Shown: positions 1 through 9,272, counted from the first letter of the stretch. The stretch: DNA of 64,000 nucleotides from an uncultured Christensenella sp. (GCA_905203015.1 CAJKUC010000005.1:1-64000); one strand, 5' to 3'. Notes: generated by a model from the sequence alone, not told the origin. Translations and numbers: made by a program.

Positions 1-165
1 CCACACCTATATATGCCTTGTCAACTGTTTTTTACCACTTTTTTAAAATTTTTTTATTTTTTTTCGTTTTTCTTTTTTTCTTCTCTTTTTTCGCCGTTTT
101 CCGCTCCTTTTTCTATGTATTTCCGCCTTTTTTATCCGTTTTCGGGCCTTTTTCAACGGGAAACA

Positions 166-194
166 TTGACTTTCTTCCGTTTTTATGATAAAAT
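166..194 (+). promoter_or_regulatory. Sigma-A promoter of small membrane protein
   Basis: TTGACT (166-171) and TAAAAT (189-194) are separated by 17 bp, about 50 bp upstream of the start at 243. Positions 1-165 are a T-rich stretch in which I see no gene. Confidence 0.75.
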
Positions 195-242
195 TTTTCT
201 GCATTGCGATTAAAAATCTTTTTAATAAAGGAAATATTTATA

Positions 243-533
243 ATGAAAACTCTCCGTATTCTTTGCACCGCCGTTTCCGCCGTATGCATCGCGGCGTTCC
301 TTCCCGTCGGCACGATTTTCGGCTGGGGCTACGCGGCAATCTGCGCCGCGGGAGCATTCTGCTTCTTCTCTCTCATGCTTTTATTCAAACAAAGCCAACC
401 CCGGGATTCTTCCCATAAGAACGATTCGGAAGGTTCGTTTTTCGCTCCTTCCGAAAAAAATCAGGCAGACGCCGATCAGAACGCCGTAAACGGTTCAGAA
501 CAAAAAACGGAAAATCCGCACGAAAAAAAATAA
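243..533 (+). CDS. Small membrane protein of unknown function
   Basis: The ORF encodes 96 residues. I chose the ATG at 243 because AAAGGAAA lies just upstream and a promoter sits at 166-194; an upstream in-frame start at 204 has no ribosome site. Residues 5-25 and 28-48 are two hydrophobic, probably membrane-spanning segments. The remaining half is hydrophilic and rich in Ser, Glu, Asn and Lys. It is monocistronic and followed by a terminator at 577-605. I recognise no family. A short membrane anchor with a cytoplasmic or extracellular disordered tail is the most that can be inferred. Confidence 0.6.
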   Translation: MKTLRILCTAVSAVCIAAFLPVGTIFGWGYAAICAAGAFCFFSLMLLFKQSQPRDSSHKNDSEGSFFAPSEKNQADADQNAVNGSEQKTENPHEKK

Positions 534-576
534 ATTTTCATTGCGAAAAACACATTGACTATAAAAATGCCCCGAC

Positions 577-605
577 GCGTCGCAGAAATGCGGCGCAGTT
601 TTTTT
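577..605 (+). terminator. Intrinsic terminator
   Basis: GCGTCGCA and TGCGGCGC form an 8-bp stem with one G-U pair around a GAAA loop, followed by AG and seven T. It closes the small membrane protein gene. Positions 606-795 hold no recognisable gene. Confidence 0.75.
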
Positions 606-797
606 GTTCAGGGAAGTCACTCGATTCCGCTGCTTCCGAAAAACCACAAGATTACCATACGCATACGCGCGCGTACGTACAGGCACACGTGAGCGCGCCC
701 ATGCGCCTCCGCAGACACGCGCATCTAAATATCAAAATTCCCATCTTTCCCATCAAAATTTCCATCAAAATAAATTTTCGTTCACAAACAACGCCGG

Positions 798-831
798 CAA
801 AAAAACAATCGCCCGTTTCAAGAAACGAGCG
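798..831 (-). terminator. Terminator of the ParB-like gene
   Basis: Read on the minus strand, CGCTCGTTTC and GAAACGGGCG form a 10-bp stem with one wobble pair, followed by ATTG and seven T. A weaker T-run exists on the plus side as well. Confidence 0.7.
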
Positions 832-967
832 ACGTTTTTCATATCTTTTTGTATTTCGCAATTTATGCAATCACCCCTTGCGAACCGGATACGCGAACCA
901 AATACGAAAATAAAACGCATAAGCAACAACGCACGCGGCAAAAAACAACGTACCGCCGCCGAAAAAA

Positions 968-1573
968 TTATTCTCGCGAAAGATTGTTTTTCTCGATCGT
1001 TTCAACGCACTCTTCCAGGCGGTATAAATCTTCGGGCGAGAAATAATCGATGGAAACGCGCCCTTTCTTCCCGTTTCCCACAAGCGACACTTTCAGCCTG
1101 AACACGGCGCGCATACGTTCCACAAACGCGCGGAGTTCCTCGCTTTTCGCCGTTGCAGCGGCGTTCTTTTCCGCCAGCAACACCTCGGGCGGAGTAAGAA
1201 ACACTTTCACCGCCCGTTCCGTCTGCCGCACGGAATAGCCTCTCTTCACCGTCTCCACGGCAAACGCATACTGTTTTTCTTTCGGCACCTTCACCAGAGC
1301 GCGCGCATGCCCCGCCGAAAGTTCTCCGCTTTCGATCATCCCCAGTACTTCCCCTTCCAGAGTTAAAAGCCTCAGCGTATTCGCCACGGCGGAACGACTT
1401 TTTCCCGTCGCCGAAGCGATTTCTTCCTGCGTGTATCCGCGATCGACGAGTTTTTTCTGCAGATATGCCTCTTCGATTGCAGACGTAGAAGGATTTTTCA
1501 TCTTCGTGATCGCCGCGGCAAGATCCGTGCTCTTACCCGCGTCCGCAGTCAGTCTGTTTTTTTTCTTTTTCAT
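968..1573 (-). CDS. ParB/Spo0J-like DNA-binding protein lacking the N-terminal domain
   Basis: This 201-residue protein matches the central and C-terminal parts of the ParB/Spo0J/Noc family. Residues about 38-110 carry the ParB helix-turn-helix region, with GYTQEEIASATGKSRSAVAN and GELSAGHARALV. Residues about 140-200 resemble the dimerisation region. The usual N-terminal CTP-binding domain with its GERR motif is absent. This is not a start-site artefact: GGAGG precedes the ATG at 1573, and an in-frame TAA lies ten codons upstream (1601-1603). Full ParB proteins are about 270-300 residues. Without the clamp domain it probably cannot spread on DNA, so a site-specific binder or regulator is more likely. 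No parA is adjacent; ftsH lies upstream on the same strand. Confidence 0.8.
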   Translation of the reverse strand: MKKKKNRLTADAGKSTDLAAAITKMKNPSTSAIEEAYLQKKLVDRGYTQEEIASATGKSRSAVANTLRLLTLEGEVLGMIESGELSAGHARALVKVPKEKQYAFAVETVKRGYSVRQTERAVKVFLTPPEVLLAEKNAAATAKSEELRAFVERMRAVFRLKVSLVGNGKKGRVSIDYFSPEDLYRLEECVETIEKNNLSRE

Positions 1574-1672
1574 CGCCGTCTTCTTCCTCCGTGCCTGTCC
1601 TTAGCCCGACGAAAAACGCCTCCGCGCTCGTTTCCACCCGCGCCGAACGTGTTTCCGCTCGGCTTTTACAGG

Positions 1673-1696
1673 CAAAAAATCGGCTTGCGAAAGCGT
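1673..1696 (-). terminator. Probable terminator after ftsH
   Basis: On the minus strand a short hairpin (CGCTT, TCGC loop, AAGC) is followed by CGA and six T. The stem is short, so confidence is moderate. Confidence 0.45.
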
Positions 1697-1708
1697 TTTT
1701 TTGATTGT

Positions 1709-3667
1709 TTATTGTTCTACGGTATGTTCGGGGGAAACTTTCGTCATTCTCTCGAACGGATCCGTTTCATGCCGATCTTCCTGCGCGTCCATAAATTCGA
1801 TCACTTCGGTGTACGTCGCTCCTTTCATCAGCATCGCCACTTCGTCCGTATAAATCGTTTCCTTTTCCACCAACACGCGCGACATATTATCGAGAATCGA
1901 TCTGTTTTCGGTAAGAAGTTTCACGGCTCTCGCATGCGCTTCGCCCACCAGTTTGCGTACTTCTTCGTCAATCGCCGCCGCCGTCTCCTGCGAATATCCG
2001 TTGCGCGATCCGCCGCCGTATTCGTAGTCCATGCCCATAAATACGGGCTGATCCGAATCATATGCCACAAGCCCGAGTTTGTCGCTCATCCCCCACTGCG
2101 TCACCATGCGCCGCGCAATATCCGAAACGTGCTGTAAATCCGCGCTCGCGCCCGTGGTTACGTCTTTGATCACCAGTTCTTCCGCCACGCGCCCGCCGAG
2201 CGACATGCAGATATTATCCACCAGTTTATTGTACGAAACGTCGTTGTCGTCCGTTTCGGGACGAGTCATCGTATAGCCCGCCGCTTTGCCGCGGGGAATA
2301 ATCGACACTTCGTGCACGGGATCGCAATGCTTGCAGAGGCAGGCAAGTACGGCATGCCCCGATTCGTGATACGCCGTGCAGCGTTTATCCGATTCCGTCA
2401 CCACTCTGCTCTTCTTCTGCGGGCCCATCAGCACTTTATTGATCCCGTCGTAAAGTTCGAGATTGCCGATCAGTTTTTTGCCCTTTCTCGCCGCGAGAAT
2501 CGCCGCTTCGTTCAGAAGATTGGCAAGTTCCGCGCCCGAAAATCCCGCCGTAATACGCGCCACCGTACGGAAATTCACGTCCGGAGCGATAGGTTTGTTG
2601 CGCGCGTGCACTTTCAGAATCTGCTCTCTGCCCTTCACGTCGGGAAGGTTTACGTTGATCTGACGATCGAATCTCCCCGGGCGGAGCAACGCGGGATCGA
2701 GAATATCGGCGCGGTTGGTTGCCGCCATCACGATAATTCCTTCGTTCGTCTCAAAGCCGTCCATCTGCACGAGGATCTGATTCAGCGTCTGCTCTCTTTC
2801 GTCGTGTCCGCCGCCGAGCCCCGCGCCGCGCCGTCTGCCCACGGCGTCGATTTCGTCGATAAAGATAATGCACGGCTGATTTTTCTTCGCCACGTCGAAT
2901 AAATCGCGTACACGCGCCGCGCCGACGCCTACGTACATTTCCACGAAATCAGAGCCCGAAACGGAGAAGAACGGTACGCCCGCTTCCCCCGCCACGGCTT
3001 TCGCAAACAACGTTTTACCCGTCCCCGGAGGCCCCACCAGAAGAACGCCGCGCGGAATTCTCGCGCCAAGATCGGAAAAACGCTTGGGCGTTTTAAGAAA
3101 TTCCACCACTTCCTGTAATTCTTCCTTTTCTTCTTCCGCGCCCGCCACGTCGGAAAAGCGTACTTTCATATTGTTCTGCACGTGCGCTTTGGTCTTGCCG
3201 ACGTTCATCACTTTGCCGCCGCCCGCCGCGCTGCGCATAATCAGATAAAATACCACGGAAACAAGCACGATTCCGCCGAGCGTAACCAGCCCGGACCAGA
3301 TACTGCCCGAATTCGGATCGGCGAAAGACACTTCGCAAACGTCGGAAGTCAAGCCTCTCCATGCCTGAATATCCTTATTGTCCGCCGCATACTTGCTCTG
3401 ACCGGTAGATTTATAATATTTCACCGTACCGTCGGAATAAGTGAATTTACCCTGAACGTTATACCCGTTCACATAAATTTCCACCTTTCCTTCTTTTTCC
3501 GCCTTGCCGCTTTCGTCGGGGGCGAATTCCATCACCAGTTCGTTAAACTTCGTATCGGATACTTCCTGATACCGCGGCGATACCACGTCGCGGAAGAGAA
3601 AGAACAGCACTCCCGCGAGCATCAGCCCCAGAACTATCCACATTATCGTCTTGGTTTTCTTATTCAA
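1709..3667 (-). CDS. ftsH: ATP-dependent zinc metalloprotease FtsH
   Basis: This 652-residue membrane-anchored AAA+ protease degrades misfolded membrane proteins and short-lived regulators. Residues about 8-26 and 126-146 are the two membrane segments around an extracytoplasmic domain. The AAA+ module has Walker A GPPGTGKT (near 215), Walker B IIFIDEIDAV and the second region of homology with ATNRADILDPALLRPGRFDR. The peptidase domain has the zinc motif HESGH. The start is a TTG at 3667, preceded by AAGGAG at the right distance. Length is normal for the family. It has its own promoter at 3769-3797. Family assignment is certain. Confidence 0.98.
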   Translation of the reverse strand: MNKKTKTIMWIVLGLMLAGVLFFLFRDVVSPRYQEVSDTKFNELVMEFAPDESGKAEKEGKVEIYVNGYNVQGKFTYSDGTVKYYKSTGQSKYAADNKDIQAWRGLTSDVCEVSFADPNSGSIWSGLVTLGGIVLVSVVFYLIMRSAAGGGKVMNVGKTKAHVQNNMKVRFSDVAGAEEEKEELQEVVEFLKTPKRFSDLGARIPRGVLLVGPPGTGKTLFAKAVAGEAGVPFFSVSGSDFVEMYVGVGAARVRDLFDVAKKNQPCIIFIDEIDAVGRRRGAGLGGGHDEREQTLNQILVQMDGFETNEGIIVMAATNRADILDPALLRPGRFDRQINVNLPDVKGREQILKVHARNKPIAPDVNFRTVARITAGFSGAELANLLNEAAILAARKGKKLIGNLELYDGINKVLMGPQKKSRVVTESDKRCTAYHESGHAVLACLCKHCDPVHEVSIIPRGKAAGYTMTRPETDDNDVSYNKLVDNICMSLGGRVAEELVIKDVTTGASADLQHVSDIARRMVTQWGMSDKLGLVAYDSDQPVFMGMDYEYGGGSRNGYSQETAAAIDEEVRKLVGEAHARAVKLLTENRSILDNMSRVLVEKETIYTDEVAMLMKGATYTEVIEFMDAQEDRHETDPFERMTKVSPEHTVEQ

Positions 3668-3768
3668 CGGTTTTTCACTCCTTGTTTCATCGGGGATCCG
3701 CGCCCCGTTCGCCGACGATCCGCGGCAATTTTGCGGCCTCCCGCCGTTTTTCCGCCCCGTCTTTTAAC

Positions 3769-3797
3769 ATTTTAACACACGCCGTTTATTTTTTCAA
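3769..3797 (-). promoter_or_regulatory. Sigma-A promoter of ftsH
   Basis: On the minus strand TTGAAA (3797-3792) and TAAAAT (3774-3769) are 17 bp apart, about 100 bp before the TTG start. Confidence 0.75.
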
Positions 3798-3911
3798 GCG
3801 TTTATCGGCTTTTTTATAAATATTTGAAAAACGTTCACAATTCATACACACGCGCCGCCGTTTTCGCAAAAAACGCCGTTTTTTCCGCCGTATACCGGCA
3901 GTATGTTATAT

Positions 3912-5747
3912 TTATTCGTGCACGAGCACGGCTTTGATACGGCGGATTCCCGCGCCGCTCGATTGCTCTTTCACGATCTTGAACTTGCCCAGTTCGCCCG
4001 TCGTTGCGGCATGCGGACCGCCGCAGATTTCGCGCGAGAAATCGCCGATCGAATAAGTTTTCACCACTTCGCCGTACTTGCTTTCAAAAAGCCCCGTAAA
4101 ACCCGCTGTTTTCGCCTCTTCCAGCGAAATTTCTTTCATCTCCACGGGAATGTTCTTCGCGATCTGCTCGTTCACCAGATCTTCCACCGCCTTGATTTCT
4201 TCCGCAGTCATCGCGCGGGGGAAATTGAAATCGAAACGAAGCCGCTCTTCCGTAATGTTCGAGCCCTTCTGATTCACGTCTTCTCCCAACACTTTTTTCA
4301 GCGCGGCGTGCAGAAGATGCGTGGCGGTGTGCAGACGCGTCGTTTCTTCTTTGTGATCGGCAAGCCCGCAAGCAAATTTACCTTCGCTGCCCGCTTTACT
4401 CTTTTCCTGATGTTCCTTAAACGCTTCTTCGTATGCGGCAACGTCCACGGTAAGCCCTTTTTCTTTCGCCATTTCCGCCGTAATTTCCACGGGGAAGCCG
4501 TAGGTATCGTACAGGTGGAACGCCTGCTTGCCGCCGATCGTCGTTTCGGGCACGTAAGCGGGATCTTTCGCCGCCATAAACGCGTTCTTGCGCTCGATTC
4601 CGTTTACGCATTTTTCAAATTCTTTCAGTCCCTGCTGCAACGTTTTCGTGAATTTCGCCTCTTCCGTATTCAGTTCTTCCGTAATCCGCGCGCTGTTCGC
4701 TTCCAGTTCGGGGTACACCTTCTTGTATTTTTCCACATACGTTGCCGCGATCTTCGCAAGCGCTCCTTCGGGCAGATCGATCTTGCGCCCGTAACGCACG
4801 GCGCGGCGGATGATTCTGCGCAGAATATATCCCTGATCGGTGTTGGAAGGAGAAATTCCCTTTTCGTCGCCGATCATAAACGTAGCGGTGCGCACGTGAT
4901 CGAGAAGCACGCGGAACGCGCGGGTAACTTCCTCGTCCTCGCCGTATTTCTTGCCCGTGAGTTCTTCGATCTTTTTAATCGCCGTGGCGAAGAGGTCGGT
5001 TTCGTATACGCTCGTTTTGCCGTTGAGCACGCACAGCGCGCGTTCCAGCCCCATGCCCGTATCCACGTTCTTCTGTTTCAGTTCTTCAAACGTGCCCTCG
5101 GCGGTTTTGTTGAAACGCATGAATACGTCGTTCCAGATTTCGAGGAACGCCCCGCAGGAACAATCGGGATTACAGTTCGGCCCGCATTTTGCCTTTCTGA
5201 TCACGAACATTTCCGTATCCGTACCGCAAGGCCCGGTGAGCCCCGCAGGCCCCCACCAGTTGTTTTCTCTCGGCATGAAATAAATGTTTTCCTTTTTGAT
5301 CCCCGCGTTTTCCCACAGCGTCGCGGCTTCGTCGTCGCGCGGCGCCGTCTCGTCGCCCGCAAACACGGTGACGGCAAGTTTGTCGGAAGGAATATTCAGA
5401 TAATCTTTTCCCGTAAGAAATTCATACGACCAGGGAATCATTTCCTTCTTGAAATAATCGCCGAGCGACCAGTTGCCCAGCATCTCGAAAAACGTGCAGT
5501 GGCGTTCGTCGCCCACGTCGTCGATGTCGCCCGTACGCACGCATTTCTGCACGTCGGTCAGGCGTTTCCCCGCAGGGTGCTTCTCTCCGAGAAGATAGGG
5601 CACGAGGGGGTGCATTCCCGCCGTCGTGAAAAGCACGGTAGGATCGTTTTCCGGAATCAGAGAAGCGGAAGGAATCACTTTGTGCCCGCGCTTCTCGAAA
5701 AAACCTAAATACATATCGCGTAAATTTTCGCTCGTATATTCTTTCAT
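3912..5747 (-). CDS. alaS: Short alanine-tRNA ligase without the C-Ala domain
   Basis: The enzyme charges tRNA-Ala with alanine. The 611 residues cover the class II catalytic core (starting with motifs such as FTTAGMHPLVPYLLG), the tRNA-recognition region and the editing domain. The editing site shows HTATH and, further on, ICGGPH, the four zinc/active-site ligands. The protein stops shortly after the editing domain. Typical bacterial AlaS is about 870 residues and ends in an oligomerisation/C-Ala domain, which is missing here. No remnant of it lies in the 244 bp before ftsH. It follows cysS by 86 bp and is probably cotranscribed. I see no T-box leader. Confidence 0.95.
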   Translation of the reverse strand: MKEYTSENLRDMYLGFFEKRGHKVIPSASLIPENDPTVLFTTAGMHPLVPYLLGEKHPAGKRLTDVQKCVRTGDIDDVGDERHCTFFEMLGNWSLGDYFKKEMIPWSYEFLTGKDYLNIPSDKLAVTVFAGDETAPRDDEAATLWENAGIKKENIYFMPRENNWWGPAGLTGPCGTDTEMFVIRKAKCGPNCNPDCSCGAFLEIWNDVFMRFNKTAEGTFEELKQKNVDTGMGLERALCVLNGKTSVYETDLFATAIKKIEELTGKKYGEDEEVTRAFRVLLDHVRTATFMIGDEKGISPSNTDQGYILRRIIRRAVRYGRKIDLPEGALAKIAATYVEKYKKVYPELEANSARITEELNTEEAKFTKTLQQGLKEFEKCVNGIERKNAFMAAKDPAYVPETTIGGKQAFHLYDTYGFPVEITAEMAKEKGLTVDVAAYEEAFKEHQEKSKAGSEGKFACGLADHKEETTRLHTATHLLHAALKKVLGEDVNQKGSNITEERLRFDFNFPRAMTAEEIKAVEDLVNEQIAKNIPVEMKEISLEEAKTAGFTGLFESKYGEVVKTYSIGDFSREICGGPHAATTGELGKFKIVKEQSSGAGIRRIKAVLVHE

Positions 5748-5833
5748 GGGTATACCTCTTTTCCGTCGTTTTTTTATTTGCGGTACGCGCCGTGGGCATT
5801 ATGCCCGTATTATCGGCGGCGCATACGCGGTTT

Positions 5834-7246
5834 TTATGCTTTTTTCAGTTCGTAGCCGTCTTTCGTATCCTTCACGGCATAGCCGAGCGCGGCAAGTTTT
5901 TCGCGCAGTTCGTCGCTCTTTTTCCAGTCCTTAGCCGCGCGCGCCGCCTTCCGCTCTTCCGCCACGGCGATAATCTCTTCGGGAATTTTCTCCGCATGCT
6001 TTTCATCGTAAAACGCAAGATATTCCGCGGGGGATTTTCTGAATAATCCGAGAAGCGAATACGTCTTTTTCACCTGTTCCGCAAGCGCGATTCCCCTGCC
6101 GTCTTTTTTCGCAAGATCCGCGCGGATCTCTTTGAACAGCGCGAACAGATCGCTTAACGCAAGCGCGGTGTTGAAATCGTCGTCCATCGCCGCGTCGAAA
6201 TTCCGATCCGCTTTTTCGGCGTATTTTTTATCGTCGTCCGTCGCTTTCAAGCCTTCCGCCGCCGCTTTTTCCGCCTCCGCCAGAGTGAGATAAAAATCGT
6301 GCATATGCTTTTCCGCTTCGGGGAAAAGGTCGTCGGTGATGTTGATGTCGCCGCGATAGTTCGTCTGTAACAGCGCGAATTTGATCGCTTCGTCCGAATA
6401 CTTGTCCAGAAGATCGGATAACAGCAGACTGTTTCCCAAGGATTTGCTCATCTTCTGCCCGTTCACTTTGATCAGCCCGTTGTGCGTCCAGTATTTCACG
6501 AAGCGTTTTCCCGTCAGCGCCTCGCTCTGCGCGATTTCGTTTTCGTGATGCGGGAAAATAAGATCTCTGCCGCCGCCGTGCAGATCGATCTGATCGCCGA
6601 ACGCCGCACGGTTCATCGCGGAACATTCGATGTGCCAGCCCGGGCGCCCTTTGCCCCAGGGAGAATCCCAGCAGATTTCCCCCTCTTTCGCCGCTTTCCA
6701 CAGCGCGAAATCGTAGGCATGCTTTTTCTTCTCGTCGTTCTCCACGCGCACACCGTCCAGCGCGTCCTCGAGGTTTCTGCCAGATAAATGCCCGTACGCG
6801 GGATAGGTATCCACGTCGAAATATACGTTTCCGTCGCCTGCGGCATAGGCATGACCTTTATCGATCAACCCCTGTATGAAATCGATGATGTTTCCGATAT
6901 TCTGCGTGGCTTTCAGCCAGAGATCGGGATCGTCCACGTTGAAACGCCGCATCACGGAATCGATGTTTTTAATCATATTTTCCGCATATACGTCGGCAGG
7001 GATCCCCGTTTCGCGGGATTTAGCGATGATTTTATCGTCCACGTCGGTATAATTGCGCGCATACGTCACTTTATAGCCTTTCTTTTCGAGATATTTGCGC
7101 ATAATATCGTAAATCAGCGCCTGATACCCGTGCCCCACGTGCGCCTCGCCCGAAACGGTGATGCCGCACGCGTACATTTTCACCTTGTCCTCTTCCATCG
7201 GCACGAATTCTTCTTTCTGCCGCGTTAAAGAATTATAAATTTTCAT
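5834..7246 (-). CDS. cysS: Cysteine-tRNA ligase
   Basis: The 470-residue class I synthetase charges tRNA-Cys. I chose the ATG at 7246 because the family starts at MKIYNSLTRQKEEF; an open extension up to 7567 is Arg-rich and unlike the family. Visible motifs are the HIGH-like HVGHG after CGIT, the zinc ligands in YACG, HIECSAM and HHENE, and KMSKS (GQKMSKSLGN). Its length matches the family norm of about 465. The 134 bp upstream contain no separate gene. It lies between the HTH-like gene and alaS on the same strand, probably in one operon. Confidence 0.96.
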   Translation of the reverse strand: MKIYNSLTRQKEEFVPMEEDKVKMYACGITVSGEAHVGHGYQALIYDIMRKYLEKKGYKVTYARNYTDVDDKIIAKSRETGIPADVYAENMIKNIDSVMRRFNVDDPDLWLKATQNIGNIIDFIQGLIDKGHAYAAGDGNVYFDVDTYPAYGHLSGRNLEDALDGVRVENDEKKKHAYDFALWKAAKEGEICWDSPWGKGRPGWHIECSAMNRAAFGDQIDLHGGGRDLIFPHHENEIAQSEALTGKRFVKYWTHNGLIKVNGQKMSKSLGNSLLLSDLLDKYSDEAIKFALLQTNYRGDINITDDLFPEAEKHMHDFYLTLAEAEKAAAEGLKATDDDKKYAEKADRNFDAAMDDDFNTALALSDLFALFKEIRADLAKKDGRGIALAEQVKKTYSLLGLFRKSPAEYLAFYDEKHAEKIPEEIIAVAEERKAARAAKDWKKSDELREKLAALGYAVKDTKDGYELKKA

Positions 7247-7380
7247 AAATACAGCCACCCCGGGAATCAAAACCCCGTCGTTTTCGTTTATCCACGCCCG
7301 CTTTCCGCTTTTCCGCCGCCGCAACCCTGCGCGGCAACGCCGTCCGCGAAAAGCGCCGCGCCTTGTCACCCTCGCCCGAT

Positions 7381-8022
7381 TTATTCCGCTTGGCGGAAAA
7401 ACAAACCGTCCACTTTGTATTCGTCGAACGCCGCCTGTATCATTGCGGGATTCAGCACCTTGTTTGCGATCAGGTACGACACCACCACGTCTTTCACCAC
7501 GGCGTAATCGTAAACAAATCCGCACGTCTGCATTAAAACGTCCGTATCCTGTTCGGAAAAGCCGCACGTAAGAGCAAGCGTAAAAATCAGATTTTTCGTG
7601 GGATAATATTCTCCTTTCAAAATGCGCTTTCTCGTTTTTTCGTTAATATCGCACGTTTTCAGCGCGTCCTCCGCCGACAAGGAATATTTCGCGCAAATCG
7701 CCGCAAACACCTTTTTAAACGAGTACTTCGAGCGGTTACATCGCAATTTTTCAAAAAATTTCAACGGACGGAACGAAAAGGAAAAAGTGTATTCCGTCAT
7801 CTTTTCTTTCAGTTGCAAAAGCAGATCCGCCTTGTTTTCCTGCGCCGCCAGCCGCATCGTGGAAGCGGGAAGCGTGTACGAATAGTCCGTGCCGTCCGCG
7901 CGGCGTTCCGTCGTCTGCATCTTCGGCATCACATAGCCTTTCAATACGCAGATTCTGTCGTAATTTGCGTACTTTTCGCAAAAATAATCGTCAAGATCGG
8001 AAATAAAAGCAAATTTTTCCAT
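7381..8022 (-). CDS. HTH-like domain protein of unknown function
   Basis: This 213-residue soluble protein belongs to no family I can name. Its C-terminal half (about 100-175) has an Xre-like helical pattern: a KVFAAICAKYSLS segment, an RKRILKGEYYPTKN loop and a LIFTLALTCGFSEQDTDVLM helix pair. Such modules occur in clostridial proteins of unknown role. The N-terminal part shows no motif. A consensus promoter at 8145-8173 drives it, and cysS-alaS follow on the same strand, so it could be the first gene of that operon. A regulatory function is only a guess. Confidence 0.6.
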   Translation of the reverse strand: MEKFAFISDLDDYFCEKYANYDRICVLKGYVMPKMQTTERRADGTDYSYTLPASTMRLAAQENKADLLLQLKEKMTEYTFSFSFRPLKFFEKLRCNRSKYSFKKVFAAICAKYSLSAEDALKTCDINEKTRKRILKGEYYPTKNLIFTLALTCGFSEQDTDVLMQTCGFVYDYAVVKDVVVSYLIANKVLNPAMIQAAFDEYKVDGLFFRQAE

Positions 8023-8144
8023 ACTTTTTTCTTCGTTCTCCCTTGCGCCCGCAATCTTCTTCGCCCGCTTTTTCGTGTTTTCTCGTTTTTCCCGCGCACT
8101 TTCGCGCGCACGCGCAAACGGGCAAAAAATCGCTATACGTATTA

Positions 8145-8173
8145 ATTATACCATATCCCGAAAAAAATGACAA
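8145..8173 (-). promoter_or_regulatory. Sigma-A promoter of the HTH-cysS-alaS unit
   Basis: On the minus strand TTGTCA (8173-8168) and a perfect TATAAT (8150-8145) are 17 bp apart. The 8174-8382 interval contains no gene. Confidence 0.75.
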
Positions 8174-8382
8174 CCGTTTCCGCGCCGCCGCAGAAAACGT
8201 ACGGCATATTTTTTGTCGTTTTCTCCTGTTTTCGGCATGTTTTCCGCCCTTTCCCTCCGCCGCCCGCCTTTCGCGGAAGATCCGCACCGCCGCCGCGGGA
8301 TAAATCAATAACGATTTTCGCCGATTTTTTCGCCGTTTTTGTTAGTTTCGATAATTTTTTTAAAAAATCTATCTGTAATCGC

Positions 8383-8411
8383 TTGCATTTTTGTGAATTT
8401 TATGTTAAATT
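8383..8411 (+). promoter_or_regulatory. Promoter of the deoR-family gene
   Basis: TTGCAT and TAAATT are 17 bp apart in an AT-rich stretch. A GGAGA ribosome site follows just before the ATG at 8447. Confidence 0.6.
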
Positions 8412-8446
8412 TTATTTGAAAAAAACAGCGGAGACGAAAAGAGAAT

Positions 8447-9205
8447 ATGAAAAGAGAACGAATCGAAGAACTTTCCGAATTACTCAATAAACGCGGCAAG
8501 ATGACGCTCGAACAACTGGAAGAACACTTTCCCAAAGTATCGCAGATGACTTTGCGCCGCGATCTTTTCCAACTGGAAGAAGAAGGAAAAATCATTCGTA
8601 TCCGCGGCGGCGCGATGTCCGTGAAAGAAGTGCAGAAAACGTCGGGCGAACCGTACGTGAAAAAAACGGCTCTCCACACCGACGAAAAAATTGCAATCGC
8701 GCAGAAAGCCGCCATGCTTGTGGACGAAGGCACTTCCATCTTCATCGACGGCGGCACCACCGCGCTCTACCTTGCGAAAGAACTGCCCGATATGAAATGC
8801 AATGTATTCACGAACGGCATCGCCGTGGCGCAGGAACTCGCGCAGAAGAAAAACGTCACCGTAAATCTTCTCGGCGGGCTGCTTATCAAAGATAATCTTT
8901 CCACCGCTTCTCCCCTCGCCGCGCAGTATTTCGCGGATACGAATTTTGAACTCGCGATCATTTCCGCCTCGGCGTTCACCCCCGAAAACGGCTTTTCGTG
9001 CGGAGCGCAGGTGGAAGCGGATCTTCTCCGCTTCGTGCGTAAAAAAGCGAAATTCGTGTACATGATGCTCGATTCTTCCAAAATCGGCAAGATCATGCCC
9101 TACACGTTCGCCCGCCCCGAAGATATCAACGTACTGATCACCGACGATTCTTTCCCCCTTTCTTTAAAAGAACAATTCAAAGAAAAGGACATTGTTGTGA
9201 TGTAA
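8447..9205 (+). CDS. DeoR-family transcriptional regulator
   Basis: The 252-residue protein has an N-terminal DeoR winged helix (MTLEQLEEHFPKVSQMTLRR, then DLFQLEEEGKIIRIRGGA). A C-terminal sugar-phosphate sensor domain of the DeoR/isomerase fold follows, including DEGTSIFIDGGTTALYLAKE. Such proteins usually repress sugar-catabolic operons in response to a phosphorylated sugar. Here there is no adjacent kinase, transporter or aldolase: the gene is monocistronic, with its own promoter and a terminator directly after it. Its target therefore cannot be read from context; it may act in trans. Confidence 0.9.
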   Translation: MKRERIEELSELLNKRGKMTLEQLEEHFPKVSQMTLRRDLFQLEEEGKIIRIRGGAMSVKEVQKTSGEPYVKKTALHTDEKIAIAQKAAMLVDEGTSIFIDGGTTALYLAKELPDMKCNVFTNGIAVAQELAQKKNVTVNLLGGLLIKDNLSTASPLAAQYFADTNFELAIISASAFTPENGFSCGAQVEADLLRFVRKKAKFVYMMLDSSKIGKIMPYTFARPEDINVLITDDSFPLSLKEQFKEKDIVVM

Positions 9206-9240
9206 ACGTTTTTCCCGTTCCGTATAAATTTAGATCCTTT

Positions 9241-9272
9241 TTCCCGCAGAAAATTCCGCGGGAATTTTTTTA
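9241..9272 (+). terminator. Terminator of the deoR-family gene
   Basis: TTCCCGC and GCGGGAA (9241-9247, 9258-9264) form a 7-bp stem followed by seven T. Confidence 0.75.

Noticed and set aside
655..705. CACGTG-containing palindromic, CpG-rich stretch near the ParB-like gene as a parS site
   Set aside because: The flanks do not fit the parS consensus beyond the central CACGTG.
3903..5708. Open frame of 601 codons on the plus strand
   Set aside because: It is antisense to alaS, is His/Arg/Phe-rich with no domain, and has no ribosome site; the frame is open only because of the codon bias of alaS.
5748..5833. T-box leader upstream of alaS or serS
   Set aside because: No AGGGTGGNACCGCG box was found in the leaders of alaS, cysS or serS.
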